From: Methanotorris formicicus Mc-S-70
GTDB taxonomy: Archaea > AGJL01 > Methanococci > Methanococcales > Methanococcaceae
DNA length: 61,386 nt
Reading direction: 5' to 3'
NCBI RefSeq assembly: GCF_000243455.1
Contig: NZ_AGJL01000003.1
Span: 1-61,386 of the forward strand
Positions 1 to 7,909 of this stretch are shown piece after piece. The translations under genes were made by a program, and so were the position numbers. Each line of letters starts with the position of its first letter. Within the stretch, counting starts at the first letter, position 1. Below the pieces are notes generated by a model. It saw only the letters and a list, made by a program, of their open reading frames with translations, ran no database searches and was not told the origin of the DNA.

Positions 1-136
1 AAATACGAATTATAAAACCATGAATTTAAAAGAATTCGTTATCAAAATTAATGAATTAATTCGAATGCACATATATACAAATAAACCAATAGATAATACT
101 CAGTTGTGCATACCTAATGCATATTCGGAGATACTG
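1..136 (+). mobile_element. Right end of an insertion sequence (copy A)
   Basis: The window opens inside an IS. Its right terminal inverted repeat TTCGGAGATACTG lies at 124-136 and matches the right end of the miniature copy at 23618-23630. It is the reverse complement of the left ends at 23438 and 61184. The last roughly 25 bases before the end also match the 23.6 kb copy closely. The element ends only 12 bases before the NrpR-type operator of the nitrogenase-like genes. Confidence 0.85.
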
Positions 137-139
137 TAA
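2..139 (+). CDS. Transposase, C-terminal fragment (partial)
   Basis: An open frame runs from the window edge to TAA at 137-139 and encodes 45 residues ending in NAYSEIL. The frame reads straight through the terminal inverted repeat, and the stop codon lies just outside the element, in flanking DNA. It is probably the C-terminus of the transposase whose first residues are seen at 61274. The family is not recognised from this fragment. Its identity as transposase is inferred from its position at the IS end. Confidence 0.6.
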   Translation, partial: NTNYKTMNLKEFVIKINELIRMHIYTNKPIDNTQLCIPNAYSEIL

Positions 140-148
140 AATAAAGTA

Positions 149-162
149 GGAAATAACCTTCC
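149..162 (+). promoter_or_regulatory. NrpR-type nitrogen operator
   Basis: GGAA-ATAACC-TTCC fits the GGAA-N6-TTCC operator bound by the methanogen nitrogen repressor NrpR. Two sites of the same form lie upstream of glnA in this window. Here the operator sits upstream of the TATA box at 176-184 rather than downstream. Control of the following genes by nitrogen is inferred from the motif. Confidence 0.7.
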
Positions 163-175
163 GTATGCCGAAAAA

Positions 176-184
176 TTTATATAA
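176..184 (+). promoter_or_regulatory. TATA box of the nitrogenase-like operon
   Basis: TTTATATAA lies 46 to 54 bases before the ATG at 230, which predicts a transcription start near 205. The insertion sequence ends at 136, so the promoter lies in the short stretch between element and gene. Confidence 0.5.
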
Positions 185-229
185 TGGTTTTGAATATTAT
201 CTTATGAAAAAGTGAATTATGGTGAAAAA

Positions 230-862
230 ATGAAGGTTCTATTTTTAGGTAAAGAATTGGATGGTATCGATTCTTATAATGTTGAGAACTGCATGTTTTT
301 ACCATTTAATACAATAGATATTGCGAAGTATGATTTATCTATAATATACTTGCCGTTATTCTTTAAAAACCTAACTTCCTATTCAGCCAATCAGGCAAGT
401 GTCATTACAATCCTAAAAGATTTGAAAATAAAAGAATGCCTCGAAAATAAAACCAACGTCGTTGTTATTGACCCTTACTTTAAGGATATATCAAAAGGAA
501 GGATAGTGGAGCATTACCTAATGAAGCATTTAACAAGGGATGAGTTTACGGTTAAAGTTAAGGAAGGAAATGGGGTTGAAATTAAGGATGAAAAGTTCAA
601 ACCGTATATCAACTTAATTGGAGAATACAGCCACATATACAATATAAAGGATGAAGATGGAAAATTAGGGCTTGTTGATTCATTAGAACTTGTCTCTGAT
701 TACGATACTTGGGATTATGAAGTTTTATTCACTACAAAAGATGGAAAACCCTTAGGAGTTAGGGTTTACAAAAATGGCTCATTATATATCTTACATCCTC
801 CAAAAGAAGGATTTAATGACTTTATGGGATTGATAGACACAATAAAAGAAATTATAAAATAA
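230..862 (+). CDS. Hypothetical protein upstream of nitrogenase-like gene
   Basis: Encodes 210 residues that I do not recognise. ATG at 230 is chosen over GTG at 212 because GGTGA at 221-225 is spaced correctly for it. The protein is soluble, without signal peptide or membrane segment. It opens with a Rossmann-like strand (MKVLFLGKEL), has a second hydrophobic strand NVVVIDPYF near residue 85, and ends with an aromatic- and glycine-rich region containing LYILHPPKEG. It lacks the cysteines expected of NifK or NifN. It ends 13 bases before the nitrogenase-like gene, so the two are probably co-transcribed and functionally linked. Confidence 0.7.
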   Translation: MKVLFLGKELDGIDSYNVENCMFLPFNTIDIAKYDLSIIYLPLFFKNLTSYSANQASVITILKDLKIKECLENKTNVVVIDPYFKDISKGRIVEHYLMKHLTRDEFTVKVKEGNGVEIKDEKFKPYINLIGEYSHIYNIKDEDGKLGLVDSLELVSDYDTWDYEVLFTTKDGKPLGVRVYKNGSLYILHPPKEGFNDFMGLIDTIKEIIK

Positions 863-875
863 ACGTGGTGTAATT

Positions 876-2354
876 ATGACAAGTAAAGCAATTGAAGATT
901 TCAAAATAACCTCATTTAAAATAACATTAAAAAAAGATGGTTTGCCAAGATGTAGTACCAAAACTACGCCTGGAGTAATAACACAAAGAAGTTGTGTATA
1001 CTATGGAGCAAGATGGATTTTAGCACCAATAAAAAATACCATCCATGTAGTTCACGGTCCTGTTGGATGTGCTTACTATGGTGCCTATGTAAGAAAAAAG
1101 AACTATATGGTGGTTTCATCTGATGCCAATGAAGTTGATATTATATACGGTGGAGAGGAAAAGTTATTCAACACAATAATAGAATCTGCAAAGGAACTTA
1201 AAGGGGATGTAATATTCGTATATGTGACATGCCCAACAGCACTAAACGGAGATGATGTTGAAGGAGTATGTAGAAGAGCAGAAAAAACCTTGAAGATTCC
1301 TGTAATTCCGGTCTATTGTCCAGGATTTTGTGGATATCACCAATCAAAAGGGCATGAAATTGGTATGATGGCATTGTTTAGATTGATAGATAAGGAACCA
1401 TTGGATGAAAAGACCGATGATATAATAAATGAAAAATATGAAGAAAGAAAGAAAACTATAGTTAGATTAGCCACACGGTTAAAGAAAAACCATAAAATCA
1501 AAAATTATCCATTAAGATACAATCATATTAAAAAAGTAGAAAAATCCCATAACAATAAAGAGGATTATAAGTATGCAGTAAACATCATTGGGGAGTTTGA
1601 TGTTGCGGATGATTTAAAAGTAATAAAAGATTTATTGAGTAAATTAGGCATAAAGGTTATTTGCACGTTCACTGGAGATTGTGATGTTAAGAACATAATG
1701 GAATCAAAAAAGGCAAAATTAAACTTAATTCATTGTAGAGCAACTGGGAAACATATTGCTAATTACATGGAAGAAAAATATGGTATCCCACAATTGAAGG
1801 TTTCATTCTTTGGCATTACAAATACTCAAAAATCCCTATTAGATATTGGAAAGTTCTTTGGAATTGAGGATAAAGTTGTGAGATTGATAAATGAGGAATA
1901 CAAAAGAATAGAAAAAGAACTAAACTACTACTTGGAAAAACTTGAAAATAAAAGAGTTGGTATATTCATGGGTGGTTCAAAGATAGGAATGCTTTCAAGT
2001 GCATTTAGAGACATGGGTATGGATGTTGTTGTTGTAGGTTCCCAGTTTGGAAGTTTGGAGGACTACTTAGAGGCATATATGAATGTTGATGAAGATACAG
2101 TTCTAATTGACGATGCATCGAATATTGATTTACAACTCCTCATGGAAAATAAAAGACCTGACATATTTGTTGGAGGTACGAAAGAAAAATTCTTATCATT
2201 GAAGGTAGGAATACCTTTCATTTCATTCCCACAAGATGACTACCCATTTACAGGATTTGTAGGCTTCTTAAATTTTGCAAAAGAAGTATATAGAAACATA
2301 TACCACCCAATTTGGAAAATGATTGAATTTAATATGGGCTGTTTCCTTAAATGA
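876..2354 (+). CDS. Nitrogenase component 1 family protein (NifE/NifD-like)
   Basis: 492 residues, as long as NifD or NifE and much longer than the F430 enzyme CfbD. P-cluster-type cysteines are visible at C40 (QRSC), C65 (HGPVGC) and C119 (YVTCP). C287 in LNLIHC corresponds to the cysteine that holds the nitrogenase cofactor. The cofactor histidine of NifD is replaced: the aligned segment near residue 459 reads YPFTGF. The stretches VFVYVTCP and NGDDVEGVC are closest to NifE. Residues about 172-233 form a lysine-rich linker not expected in NifD. No nifH, nifK or nifN lies nearby. It could be a scaffold like NifE, or the catalytic subunit of a nitrogenase-like reductase. ATG at 876 has a GTGGTG ribosome site. 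Confidence 0.85.
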   Translation: MTSKAIEDFKITSFKITLKKDGLPRCSTKTTPGVITQRSCVYYGARWILAPIKNTIHVVHGPVGCAYYGAYVRKKNYMVVSSDANEVDIIYGGEEKLFNTIIESAKELKGDVIFVYVTCPTALNGDDVEGVCRRAEKTLKIPVIPVYCPGFCGYHQSKGHEIGMMALFRLIDKEPLDEKTDDIINEKYEERKKTIVRLATRLKKNHKIKNYPLRYNHIKKVEKSHNNKEDYKYAVNIIGEFDVADDLKVIKDLLSKLGIKVICTFTGDCDVKNIMESKKAKLNLIHCRATGKHIANYMEEKYGIPQLKVSFFGITNTQKSLLDIGKFFGIEDKVVRLINEEYKRIEKELNYYLEKLENKRVGIFMGGSKIGMLSSAFRDMGMDVVVVGSQFGSLEDYLEAYMNVDEDTVLIDDASNIDLQLLMENKRPDIFVGGTKEKFLSLKVGIPFISFPQDDYPFTGFVGFLNFAKEVYRNIYHPIWKMIEFNMGCFLK

Positions 2355-2368
2355 AACATTAGAAATAA

Positions 2369-2375
2369 TTATATA
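2369..2375 (+). promoter_or_regulatory. Possible TATA box of tnpB
   Basis: TTATATA lies about 65 bases before the tnpB ATG. A 10-base direct repeat TGAAACATTA flanks it at 2352-2361 and 2380-2389. The left boundary of the TnpB element is probably in this stretch but cannot be fixed from one copy. Confidence 0.35.
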
Positions 2376-2435
2376 CTTTTGAAACATTATAGTTATTCAT
2401 AATTTGTCGTAAAAAGAAAAAAAAGGTTGTTGAAG

Positions 2436-3641
2436 ATGTCAAACGAATATTTAGAGACAGTTAAACTAACTGCAAGATTTAAAATAAAAGAAATTCCCAA
2501 CGAATTAACCAATATATTCCCAACCTATAAAACAATCGTTAATAACCTATTAAATTATGCTTTTAAAAATAATATTACAAGTTTTAAACGATTAAAGTCA
2601 GAAAAGTATAAGGATTTGAGAGGGAAGTATAAAAAACTACCCTCTCATTATTTATATACTGCATGTCAAATGGCAACCTCAATATTTAAAAGTTGGAGAA
2701 AGAGGCATAGAAAGGGAAAGGCAAGTAAAAAACCTGACTTTAAAGGCAGTGTAATAATGTTAGATGACCATTTATTTAAATTGGATTTAGATAAGGGTTT
2801 AGCAAGAATTTCAACGCCTTATGGAAGAGTTGAAGTAGAACTTTACTCCTCAGATTATCACAAAAAGTTTAAGGATTGGAAGGTTGGACAAGCATGGATT
2901 GTTAGAAAAAAGAATGATTATTATTTAAATGTCGTATTCTCAAAAAATATTTTGATTAAAGAGGGAGAAAACGTTGTAGGAGTTGATTTAAATGAGAATA
3001 ACGTTACTATTGCCACTGATGAGAATATAATCCAAATTATAACTAATGAGAGAACTATTCGAACTTCTTATTATGTTAAAAGGAGAAAAATACAAGAGAA
3101 GATTAGATTGGGAGATAAAAAGAAGGAATTATTAGAAAAGTATGGGGAGAGGGAGAGGAATAAGATTGTTGATATTTATCATAAGGTTGCTAATAAGATT
3201 ATTGAGATTGCCAAAAAGGTTGGTGGTGTTATTGCCTTAGAAAACTTGAAGGAGATTAGGGAAAAGGTTAATTATTTTAAAAAGTTGAATGGTCGCTTGC
3301 ATAGATGGAGTTTTAGAAAATTGCAAGAGTTTATTAAGTATAAGGCAAAACTTAATGGGGTTAGGGTTGTTTTTGTAAATCCGCATTATACTTCATCCCG
3401 ATGCCCGATATGTGGGGGTAGAATGAGCCCGAATGGGCATCGGGTTTTAAAATGTGAGTGTTGCGGTTGTATTGCTGATAGGGATGTTGTTGGTAGTTTA
3501 AACATTATGATTAGAGGATTTAAGGCTATAAAACCGAAGGATGTGGGGAGTTCCGTTCCCCCCGAAAGTTATCCAATGAAATTGGGAGGGTGGAAGGTTA
3601 TCCGCTATGCTTGTTTCAATTGTTTCAAAATTAGCGGATAA
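2436..3641 (+). CDS. tnpB: RNA-guided endonuclease TnpB (IS200/IS605 type)
   Basis: TnpB is the RNA-guided nuclease of IS200/IS605 elements. The 401-residue protein (ATG at 2436; an upstream TTG at 2427 sits on the ribosome site) looks intact. Counted from the TTG, it has the RuvC aspartate D187 in VGVDLN, the glutamate E272 in ALENL and a zinc ribbon with CPIC (326-329) plus CECCGC (343-348). The last acidic residues are in ADRD (350-353). No tnpA lies beside it, so movement would need a transposase supplied from elsewhere. The gene ends in a perfect inverted repeat. It lies between the nitrogenase-like gene and a truncated polyferredoxin gene. Confidence 0.93.
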   Translation: MSNEYLETVKLTARFKIKEIPNELTNIFPTYKTIVNNLLNYAFKNNITSFKRLKSEKYKDLRGKYKKLPSHYLYTACQMATSIFKSWRKRHRKGKASKKPDFKGSVIMLDDHLFKLDLDKGLARISTPYGRVEVELYSSDYHKKFKDWKVGQAWIVRKKNDYYLNVVFSKNILIKEGENVVGVDLNENNVTIATDENIIQIITNERTIRTSYYVKRRKIQEKIRLGDKKKELLEKYGERERNKIVDIYHKVANKIIEIAKKVGGVIALENLKEIREKVNYFKKLNGRLHRWSFRKLQEFIKYKAKLNGVRVVFVNPHYTSSRCPICGGRMSPNGHRVLKCECCGCIADRDVVGSLNIMIRGFKAIKPKDVGSSVPPESYPMKLGGWKVIRYACFNCFKISG

Positions 3642-3643
3642 CC
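3596..3643 (+). ncRNA. 3' hairpin of the TnpB element, likely guide-RNA scaffold or right end
   Basis: GGTTATCCGCTA at 3596-3607 and TAGCGGATAACC at 3632-3643 form a perfect 12-base-pair inverted repeat with a 24-base loop. It overlaps the last codons of tnpB. Family knowledge places the omega RNA and the right-end hairpin of IS605-type elements here. The guide segment would follow directly after about 3643 and would read into the polyferredoxin gene. The RNA role is inferred. Confidence 0.55.
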
Positions 3644-3652
3644 AGAACGGTT

Positions 3653-4246
3653 ATGATACACTACCTGATAGCAAAGATTTTTGGAACTGCAATATTTGGC
3701 AGAGGTTTTTGTGGTTGGGGATGTTGGATAGCAATGATCCTTGAAGTTCTACCTTATAAAAACCCATCAGGAAGAGTTAAAAACTTGGGAATTTTGAGAT
3801 ATATTGTTTTTTTACTATCTTTAGGAATTGTCCTTTATTTTTGGAAATGTGGTTACACAATTTATGGATCTAGAGATAAGGAATTATTATGGTTTATTGT
3901 AGGATTAGCCATATACTACTCGTTTGGGATTTCAATGGCATTTCTTTTCAAGGATAATAGGGCATTTTGTAAATACTTTTGTCCAATTCCAGTTTTACAA
4001 AAAATATTAGGAAGATTTGCATTGTTAAAAATCTCAATTGATAAAAATAAGTGTATTAATTGTGGTTTATGTGAAAAGAACTGTCCAATGGATATAAAAC
4101 TTTTAGACTACAAAAATAAAGGTAAAAGAGTTTTATCAACCGAATGTATCTTATGCACAACTTGTATGGGTGTTTGTCCAAAAAGTGCAATTGATGTAAA
4201 AGTTAAATTTGATTTTGGAGAAGAAATTTTGGGATATAGGGGTTAA
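3653..4246 (+). CDS. Membrane-bound 4Fe-4S polyferredoxin, NapH/CcoG-like, 5'-truncated
   Basis: The 197 residues begin in what should be the middle of a membrane segment, just before the motif FGRGFCGWGCW. Membrane helices follow at about 48-65 and 80-100. Next comes FCKYFCPIP, then two 4Fe-4S sites: CINCGLCEKNCP and CILCTTCMGVCP. Related proteins, as I recall them, carry an extra N-terminal region of several tens of residues. Here that region is missing and the TnpB element ends about 10 bases upstream, so the insertion probably removed the start. It may once have supplied electrons to the nitrogenase-like protein, an inference from position only. Confidence 0.75.
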   Translation: MIHYLIAKIFGTAIFGRGFCGWGCWIAMILEVLPYKNPSGRVKNLGILRYIVFLLSLGIVLYFWKCGYTIYGSRDKELLWFIVGLAIYYSFGISMAFLFKDNRAFCKYFCPIPVLQKILGRFALLKISIDKNKCINCGLCEKNCPMDIKLLDYKNKGKRVLSTECILCTTCMGVCPKSAIDVKVKFDFGEEILGYRG

Positions 4247-4255
4247 AACCCCCAA

Positions 4256-4681
4256 TTATTTAAAGTATCTGTCTAAGATTCCCTTTAACATTTTTGCATG
4301 TCTTGCTTCATCCCTACTTGACTCATCAAAGAAATCATGAGCAGGATCTATACCAAGTTCTTTTGCCTTTGTTGCAGCGGCTTTTTTCTCTTTATTTGCC
4401 ATACATTCTCCTTTTAACATCATTTCAATATTTTCTTTTAAGTTTTCCGAAATAACACCATTCATTTCAGCAAAGTGAGCAGCGTGTTCTGCCTCTTCCA
4501 TTGCTATTCTTTTTAAAACCTCAGCAACCTCAGGTAATCCTTCTCTTTGTGCCTGTCTTGCCATCGCTAAGTATAATCCAACTTCTTTACACTCTCCCTC
4601 AAAGTTTGCTTGGACTTCTTTTTCTAACTCTGTTCCTTTTGTTATTCCTATTTTGTGTTCATTTATTAACTCCAATTCCAT
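4256..4681 (-). CDS. Rubrerythrin-like di-iron protein without rubredoxin domain
   Basis: 141 residues forming a ferritin-like four-helix bundle. Iron ligands are visible in [19 protein letters not shown] and DEARHAKM. The C-terminal rubredoxin domain of classical rubrerythrin is absent. Proteins of this kind reduce peroxide in anaerobes and need a separate rubredoxin. The ATG has a GGGGTGA ribosome site, and a TATATATA stretch lies upstream at about 4727-4735. The gene is convergent with the polyferredoxin gene and follows fprA on the same strand, which suggests an oxidative-stress pair. Confidence 0.85.
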   Translation of the reverse strand: MELELINEHKIGITKGTELEKEVQANFEGECKEVGLYLAMARQAQREGLPEVAEVLKRIAMEEAEHAAHFAEMNGVISENLKENIEMMLKGECMANKEKKAAATKAKELGIDPAHDFFDESSRDEARHAKMLKGILDRYFK

Positions 4682-4832
4682 ACTTTCACCCCATTTTTTT
4701 ATTACAATAATTAATAGTGTTAATTCTTATATATATCATTAATTGTTCGAGTTTATTTACTTTTAGCCATGAAAAATCCGAGATTCGTCAATAAATAAAA
4801 ATATGGTAAAAAGTAGAAAGTTTAAGAAGAAT

Positions 4833-6053
4833 TTATTCTTTTATTTTTGCAGCCAATCTTTTACCCATATTGTAGCATTTCTCTAATTCATCTTCTGTTG
4901 GGACATAGTAGAGTTCATATTCATCCAAGACCTCAAATCCACATGCTTTAAGTTCTTCTGCAAGTTTTTTAACCGCTCCTCCTTCTCCACCCATTGAACC
5001 AAATACAAGAGATAATCTCTTTCTACCTGTTCTGTTGAATTTCAATCCTCTAAGGTAGTATATTAAATCCCCAATACTTGGGTATGGCTCATCGTATATT
5101 GTTGGAATTCCAAAGAGGACAGCCTTACTATCTAAAATATCCTTAACAATTTCACTTCTTTCATCTTCATGTAGGTAGTACATAACAACTTCTACTCCCC
5201 CACTTATCAACCCTTCTGCAAATGCGTGTGCCATTTTTTGGGTTGAGTAGTGCATTGTGTCGTAGATAATTGTAACTTTATCTTCACATTTTCCAGTAGC
5301 CCAATCTGCATAAGCACTTATAACCTTCATTGGGTCTGTCCAAATTTGTCCATGGGAAGGAGCAATCATCTTTATCTTCTCAAGTAATCCAAGTTCTTTT
5401 ACTTCATCAAACTTCTTCAAGACCAATTTTGATAATGGTGTTATTAAATTTGCGTAGAACTTTTTAGTAGCATCCATTAATACATACTCTGGAATTTCGT
5501 GGTCAAATCTCTTTGTGAAGCAAAGGTGTTGCCCAAATGCATCGTTTGAGAATAAAATTCCTTCTTCTGCATAGAATGTAAACATACTATCTGGCCAGTG
5601 TAATAATGGAGCCTCTAAGAACACCAATGATTTTCCTCCCAAGTCAACACTGTCTAAGGATTTAACAACTTTAAATGGTGCATCTTTTAATGATGGGTAG
5701 TGCTTTTTAAGCCCCTCAACTGCAACTTCAGTACAGTATATTGGTGCCTCTGGGAACTTTTTGTGGATTTCTGGTAAAGCACCACTGTGGTCTTTTTCTA
5801 CATGGTTCTGAACAATCACATCAATCTTAAATTCCCTTCCCTCTTTTTCAAATGCATCCTTTATCCTCCCCCACATCTGAGTTGAGGTTCCTGGGTACGT
5901 GTTGTCTATTAAAGCAACTTTTTCTTCTCCAAACACAAGGTATGCGTTGTAGGTTGTTCCTTTTAAGGTGTATCCGTGGTATTTTCTAATGTCCCAATCT
6001 AAAACCCCCGCCCAATAAACTCCATCTGCAATCTTTACAGCATCTGCTTTCAT
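4833..6053 (-). CDS. fprA: F420H2 oxidase (flavodiiron protein FprA)
   Basis: Flavodiiron protein that reduces oxygen to water with reduced F420 in methanogens. The N-terminal metallo-beta-lactamase-like domain carries the di-iron ligands in [10 protein letters not shown] and [10 protein letters not shown]-terminal flavodoxin domain begins around residue 255 ([13 protein letters not shown]) and has FGSMGGEGG near the end. 406 residues from the ATG at 6053, which has GGGTG upstream; a GTG nine bases earlier is less well placed. The TATA element is near 6090-6098. Confidence 0.93.
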   Translation of the reverse strand: MKADAVKIADGVYWAGVLDWDIRKYHGYTLKGTTYNAYLVFGEEKVALIDNTYPGTSTQMWGRIKDAFEKEGREFKIDVIVQNHVEKDHSGALPEIHKKFPEAPIYCTEVAVEGLKKHYPSLKDAPFKVVKSLDSVDLGGKSLVFLEAPLLHWPDSMFTFYAEEGILFSNDAFGQHLCFTKRFDHEIPEYVLMDATKKFYANLITPLSKLVLKKFDEVKELGLLEKIKMIAPSHGQIWTDPMKVISAYADWATGKCEDKVTIIYDTMHYSTQKMAHAFAEGLISGGVEVVMYYLHEDERSEIVKDILDSKAVLFGIPTIYDEPYPSIGDLIYYLRGLKFNRTGRKRLSLVFGSMGGEGGAVKKLAEELKACGFEVLDEYELYYVPTEDELEKCYNMGKRLAAKIKE

Positions 6054-6164
6054 TACTTTCACCCACTCAAATTGTTCAATAATTAAATTTATTTATACTC
6101 TAAATTTTTAAATGGTTATATTTATCTTAAATTTTAAAATAAGTTGTAAATCTTACTTAAATTT

Positions 6165-6853
6165 ATGGGTATTTTTCCAATATTTAACGTAAACAACTAT
6201 ATACCAAGAACAAATAAACACCTGTATTTATCACGAAAAAAAGGGATATATTCGATTTACACTACAATAAAACCACTTCTATTTCACATAGATGTCGGGA
6301 CGGTCGTAGGAGACACTTTTGTAACGACAAAGAAAATTATGAAGGAATCTAAAGAATTGGGGATGGAATATATTGGTAAACTTAGGAAAAACATTATAGT
6401 CGAGTATTTCGGTAAGAAGGTTAAGGTAGAAGAATTGTTTAGGATGGATTTTAGCGAAGATAAGCTTAAATTAAGGACTGTTAATGGAATAGAGTTTAGA
6501 TTATCTGCTAAAATCGTGAATATCTCCGATGTTGGTAAAGTTAAAATCGTTGCAGTGTTTATGGAAAATCAGAGATTAGACGAAATGCTTCGCATTTCGT
6601 TGCTCGCTTACTTCGTAAGCGAAAACCCAAGTATTTAGTATCTACAAACTATAAAAAGAAGGCAGAGGATATTATAAGCGAGTATATGAAGAGACCGAAG
6701 ATAGAAGAAAAACATCGAAGGGACAAATCGATTTTAGAAATCGAAGGAAACTATCTAACGTCTGAAAAGAGCAATATTGGATTTGTTAGATTTATGGCGA
6801 TAGTATCAAACTGCATAGAATATTTGATACAAATATGGACTATCGTTTTATGA
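6165..6853 (+). pseudogene. Decayed IS4-like transposase
   Basis: A DDE transposase gene in two pieces. The first, up to 6575, holds HIDVGTVVGDTF and ends at FMENQR. The second resumes at 6629 with KYLVSTNYKKK and contains EEKHRRDKSILE, the usual C-terminal glutamate region, before TGA at 6851. Between them lies a 50-base palindromic insert that causes the break. The start is also damaged, since no good ribosome site precedes 6165. No terminal inverted repeats were found. This remnant fills most of the 1-kb gap between fprA and porC. Confidence 0.75.
6576..6622 (+). repeat. Small double-hairpin palindromic element, copy 1
   Basis: Two perfect hairpins stand side by side: an 8-base-pair stem CGAAATGC/GCATTTCG at 6581-6599 and a 7-base-pair stem CGCTTAC/GTAAGCG at 6605-6621. 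Each is closed by TTC. The element interrupts the transposase remnant. A clearly related copy lies at 37449-37495, also inside a dead transposase. Confidence 0.7.
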
Positions 6854-6965
6854 AATGGTTAAAGAGTGTAGTAAAGAACTAATAAAGAGGGGAATATTGT
6901 AATCACACTGTCAGTCAATTTAAATCATCGCTAAATACCATTACGGCAATCAACTAACAATCCAA

Positions 6966-6977
6966 ACATTTATATAG
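6966..6977 (+). promoter_or_regulatory. Promoter of the por operon
   Basis: The TATA-like stretch ACATTTATATAG lies about 55 bases before porC and predicts a transcription start near 7000. Confidence 0.5.
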
Positions 6978-7029
6978 CAATAATTGTAATGATTAATAAT
7001 GATGATTAATACATCCCTGAGGTGAAGAG

Positions 7030-7569
7030 ATGATAGAAATTAGATTTCACGGTAGAGGAGGACAAGGGGCTGTTACTGCTGCACAAATTTTAGCAAAAGC
7101 CGCATTTTATGATGGAAAATATTGTCAAGCATTCCCATACTTTGGTGTTGAGAGGAGGGGAGCCCCAGTCATGGCATTTACAAGAATCGATGACAAAAAG
7201 ATAAGGTTGAGATGTCAGATATATGAGCCGGATTATGTTGTAGTTCAAGATGCTACATTGTTGGATTCTGTTGATGTTACGAATGGTTTAAAAAATGGTG
7301 GAAAGGTTATAATAAACATGGTAAAGGACATTAAGTTGGGAGATTGCGATACTTATTGCATTGATGCTACAGGGATAGCATTGGATGTTTTAGGGGTTCC
7401 TATTGTAAACACCACAATGTTGGGAGCGTTTGCTGGCGTTACAGGAGAAGTTACAATTGAATCATTAAAAAAGGCAATTATGGAAACATTCTCAGCAAAG
7501 TTAGGGGAGAAAAACGCTAAAGCAGCAGAGGTTGCTTACGAAACAATACTTGAAAAATACAAAAAATAA
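7030..7569 (+). CDS. porC: Pyruvate:ferredoxin oxidoreductase, gamma subunit
   Basis: Gamma subunit of the enzyme that makes pyruvate from acetyl-CoA and CO2 with reduced ferredoxin, a central step of autotrophic growth. The 179 residues begin with the family signature [14 protein letters not shown] and contain [11 protein letters not shown] good ribosome site (GAGGTGA) precedes the ATG. It is first in the order gamma, delta, alpha, beta, E, F, all on one strand with short gaps, the arrangement known from Methanococcales. Confidence 0.95.
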
Positions 7570-7592
7570 AAAATTAAAAAAGTGGTGGTTTT

Positions 7593-7850
7593 ATGGTTAC
7601 AATTGCTGCAATTATATATGAGGCAGGAAACTCAATCAGAAATAAAACCGGTAGTTGGAGAGTATTCAGGCCAATTTTGGATGCGGATAAATGTATAAAG
7701 TGTGAAAACTGCTATATATTCTGTCCAGAAGGGGCTATACAGGAAGTTGATGGGAAATTCACCATTGATTACGACTACTGCAAGGGATGTTTAATCTGCG
7801 TAAACGAGTGTCCAGTAAATGCAATAACAAAAGTTAGGGAAGGAAAATAA
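7593..7850 (+). CDS. porD: Pyruvate:ferredoxin oxidoreductase, delta subunit (ferredoxin)
   Basis: 85-residue ferredoxin subunit that carries electrons into the enzyme. It has two 4Fe-4S motifs, CIKCENCYIFCP and CKGCLICVNECP. The GTGGTGG ribosome site and the 23-base gap after porC support translation from ATG at 7593. Confidence 0.95.
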   Translation: MVTIAAIIYEAGNSIRNKTGSWRVFRPILDADKCIKCENCYIFCPEGAIQEVDGKFTIDYDYCKGCLICVNECPVNAITKVREGK

Positions 7851-7909
7851 AAATAAAACAGGTAAATATAATCCCAAATAATCTAAAAACTTAAAATTGG
7901 TGAGATTAA

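Noticed and set aside
876-2354. Nitrogenase-like gene as CfbD of F430 synthesis
   Set aside because: It is about 120 residues longer than CfbD, keeps the cofactor-type cysteine and has NifE-like blocks.
2352-2389. 10-bp direct repeat TGAAACATTA as a target duplication of the TnpB element
   Set aside because: IS200/IS605-type elements do not make target duplications, and both copies lie on the left side of tnpB.
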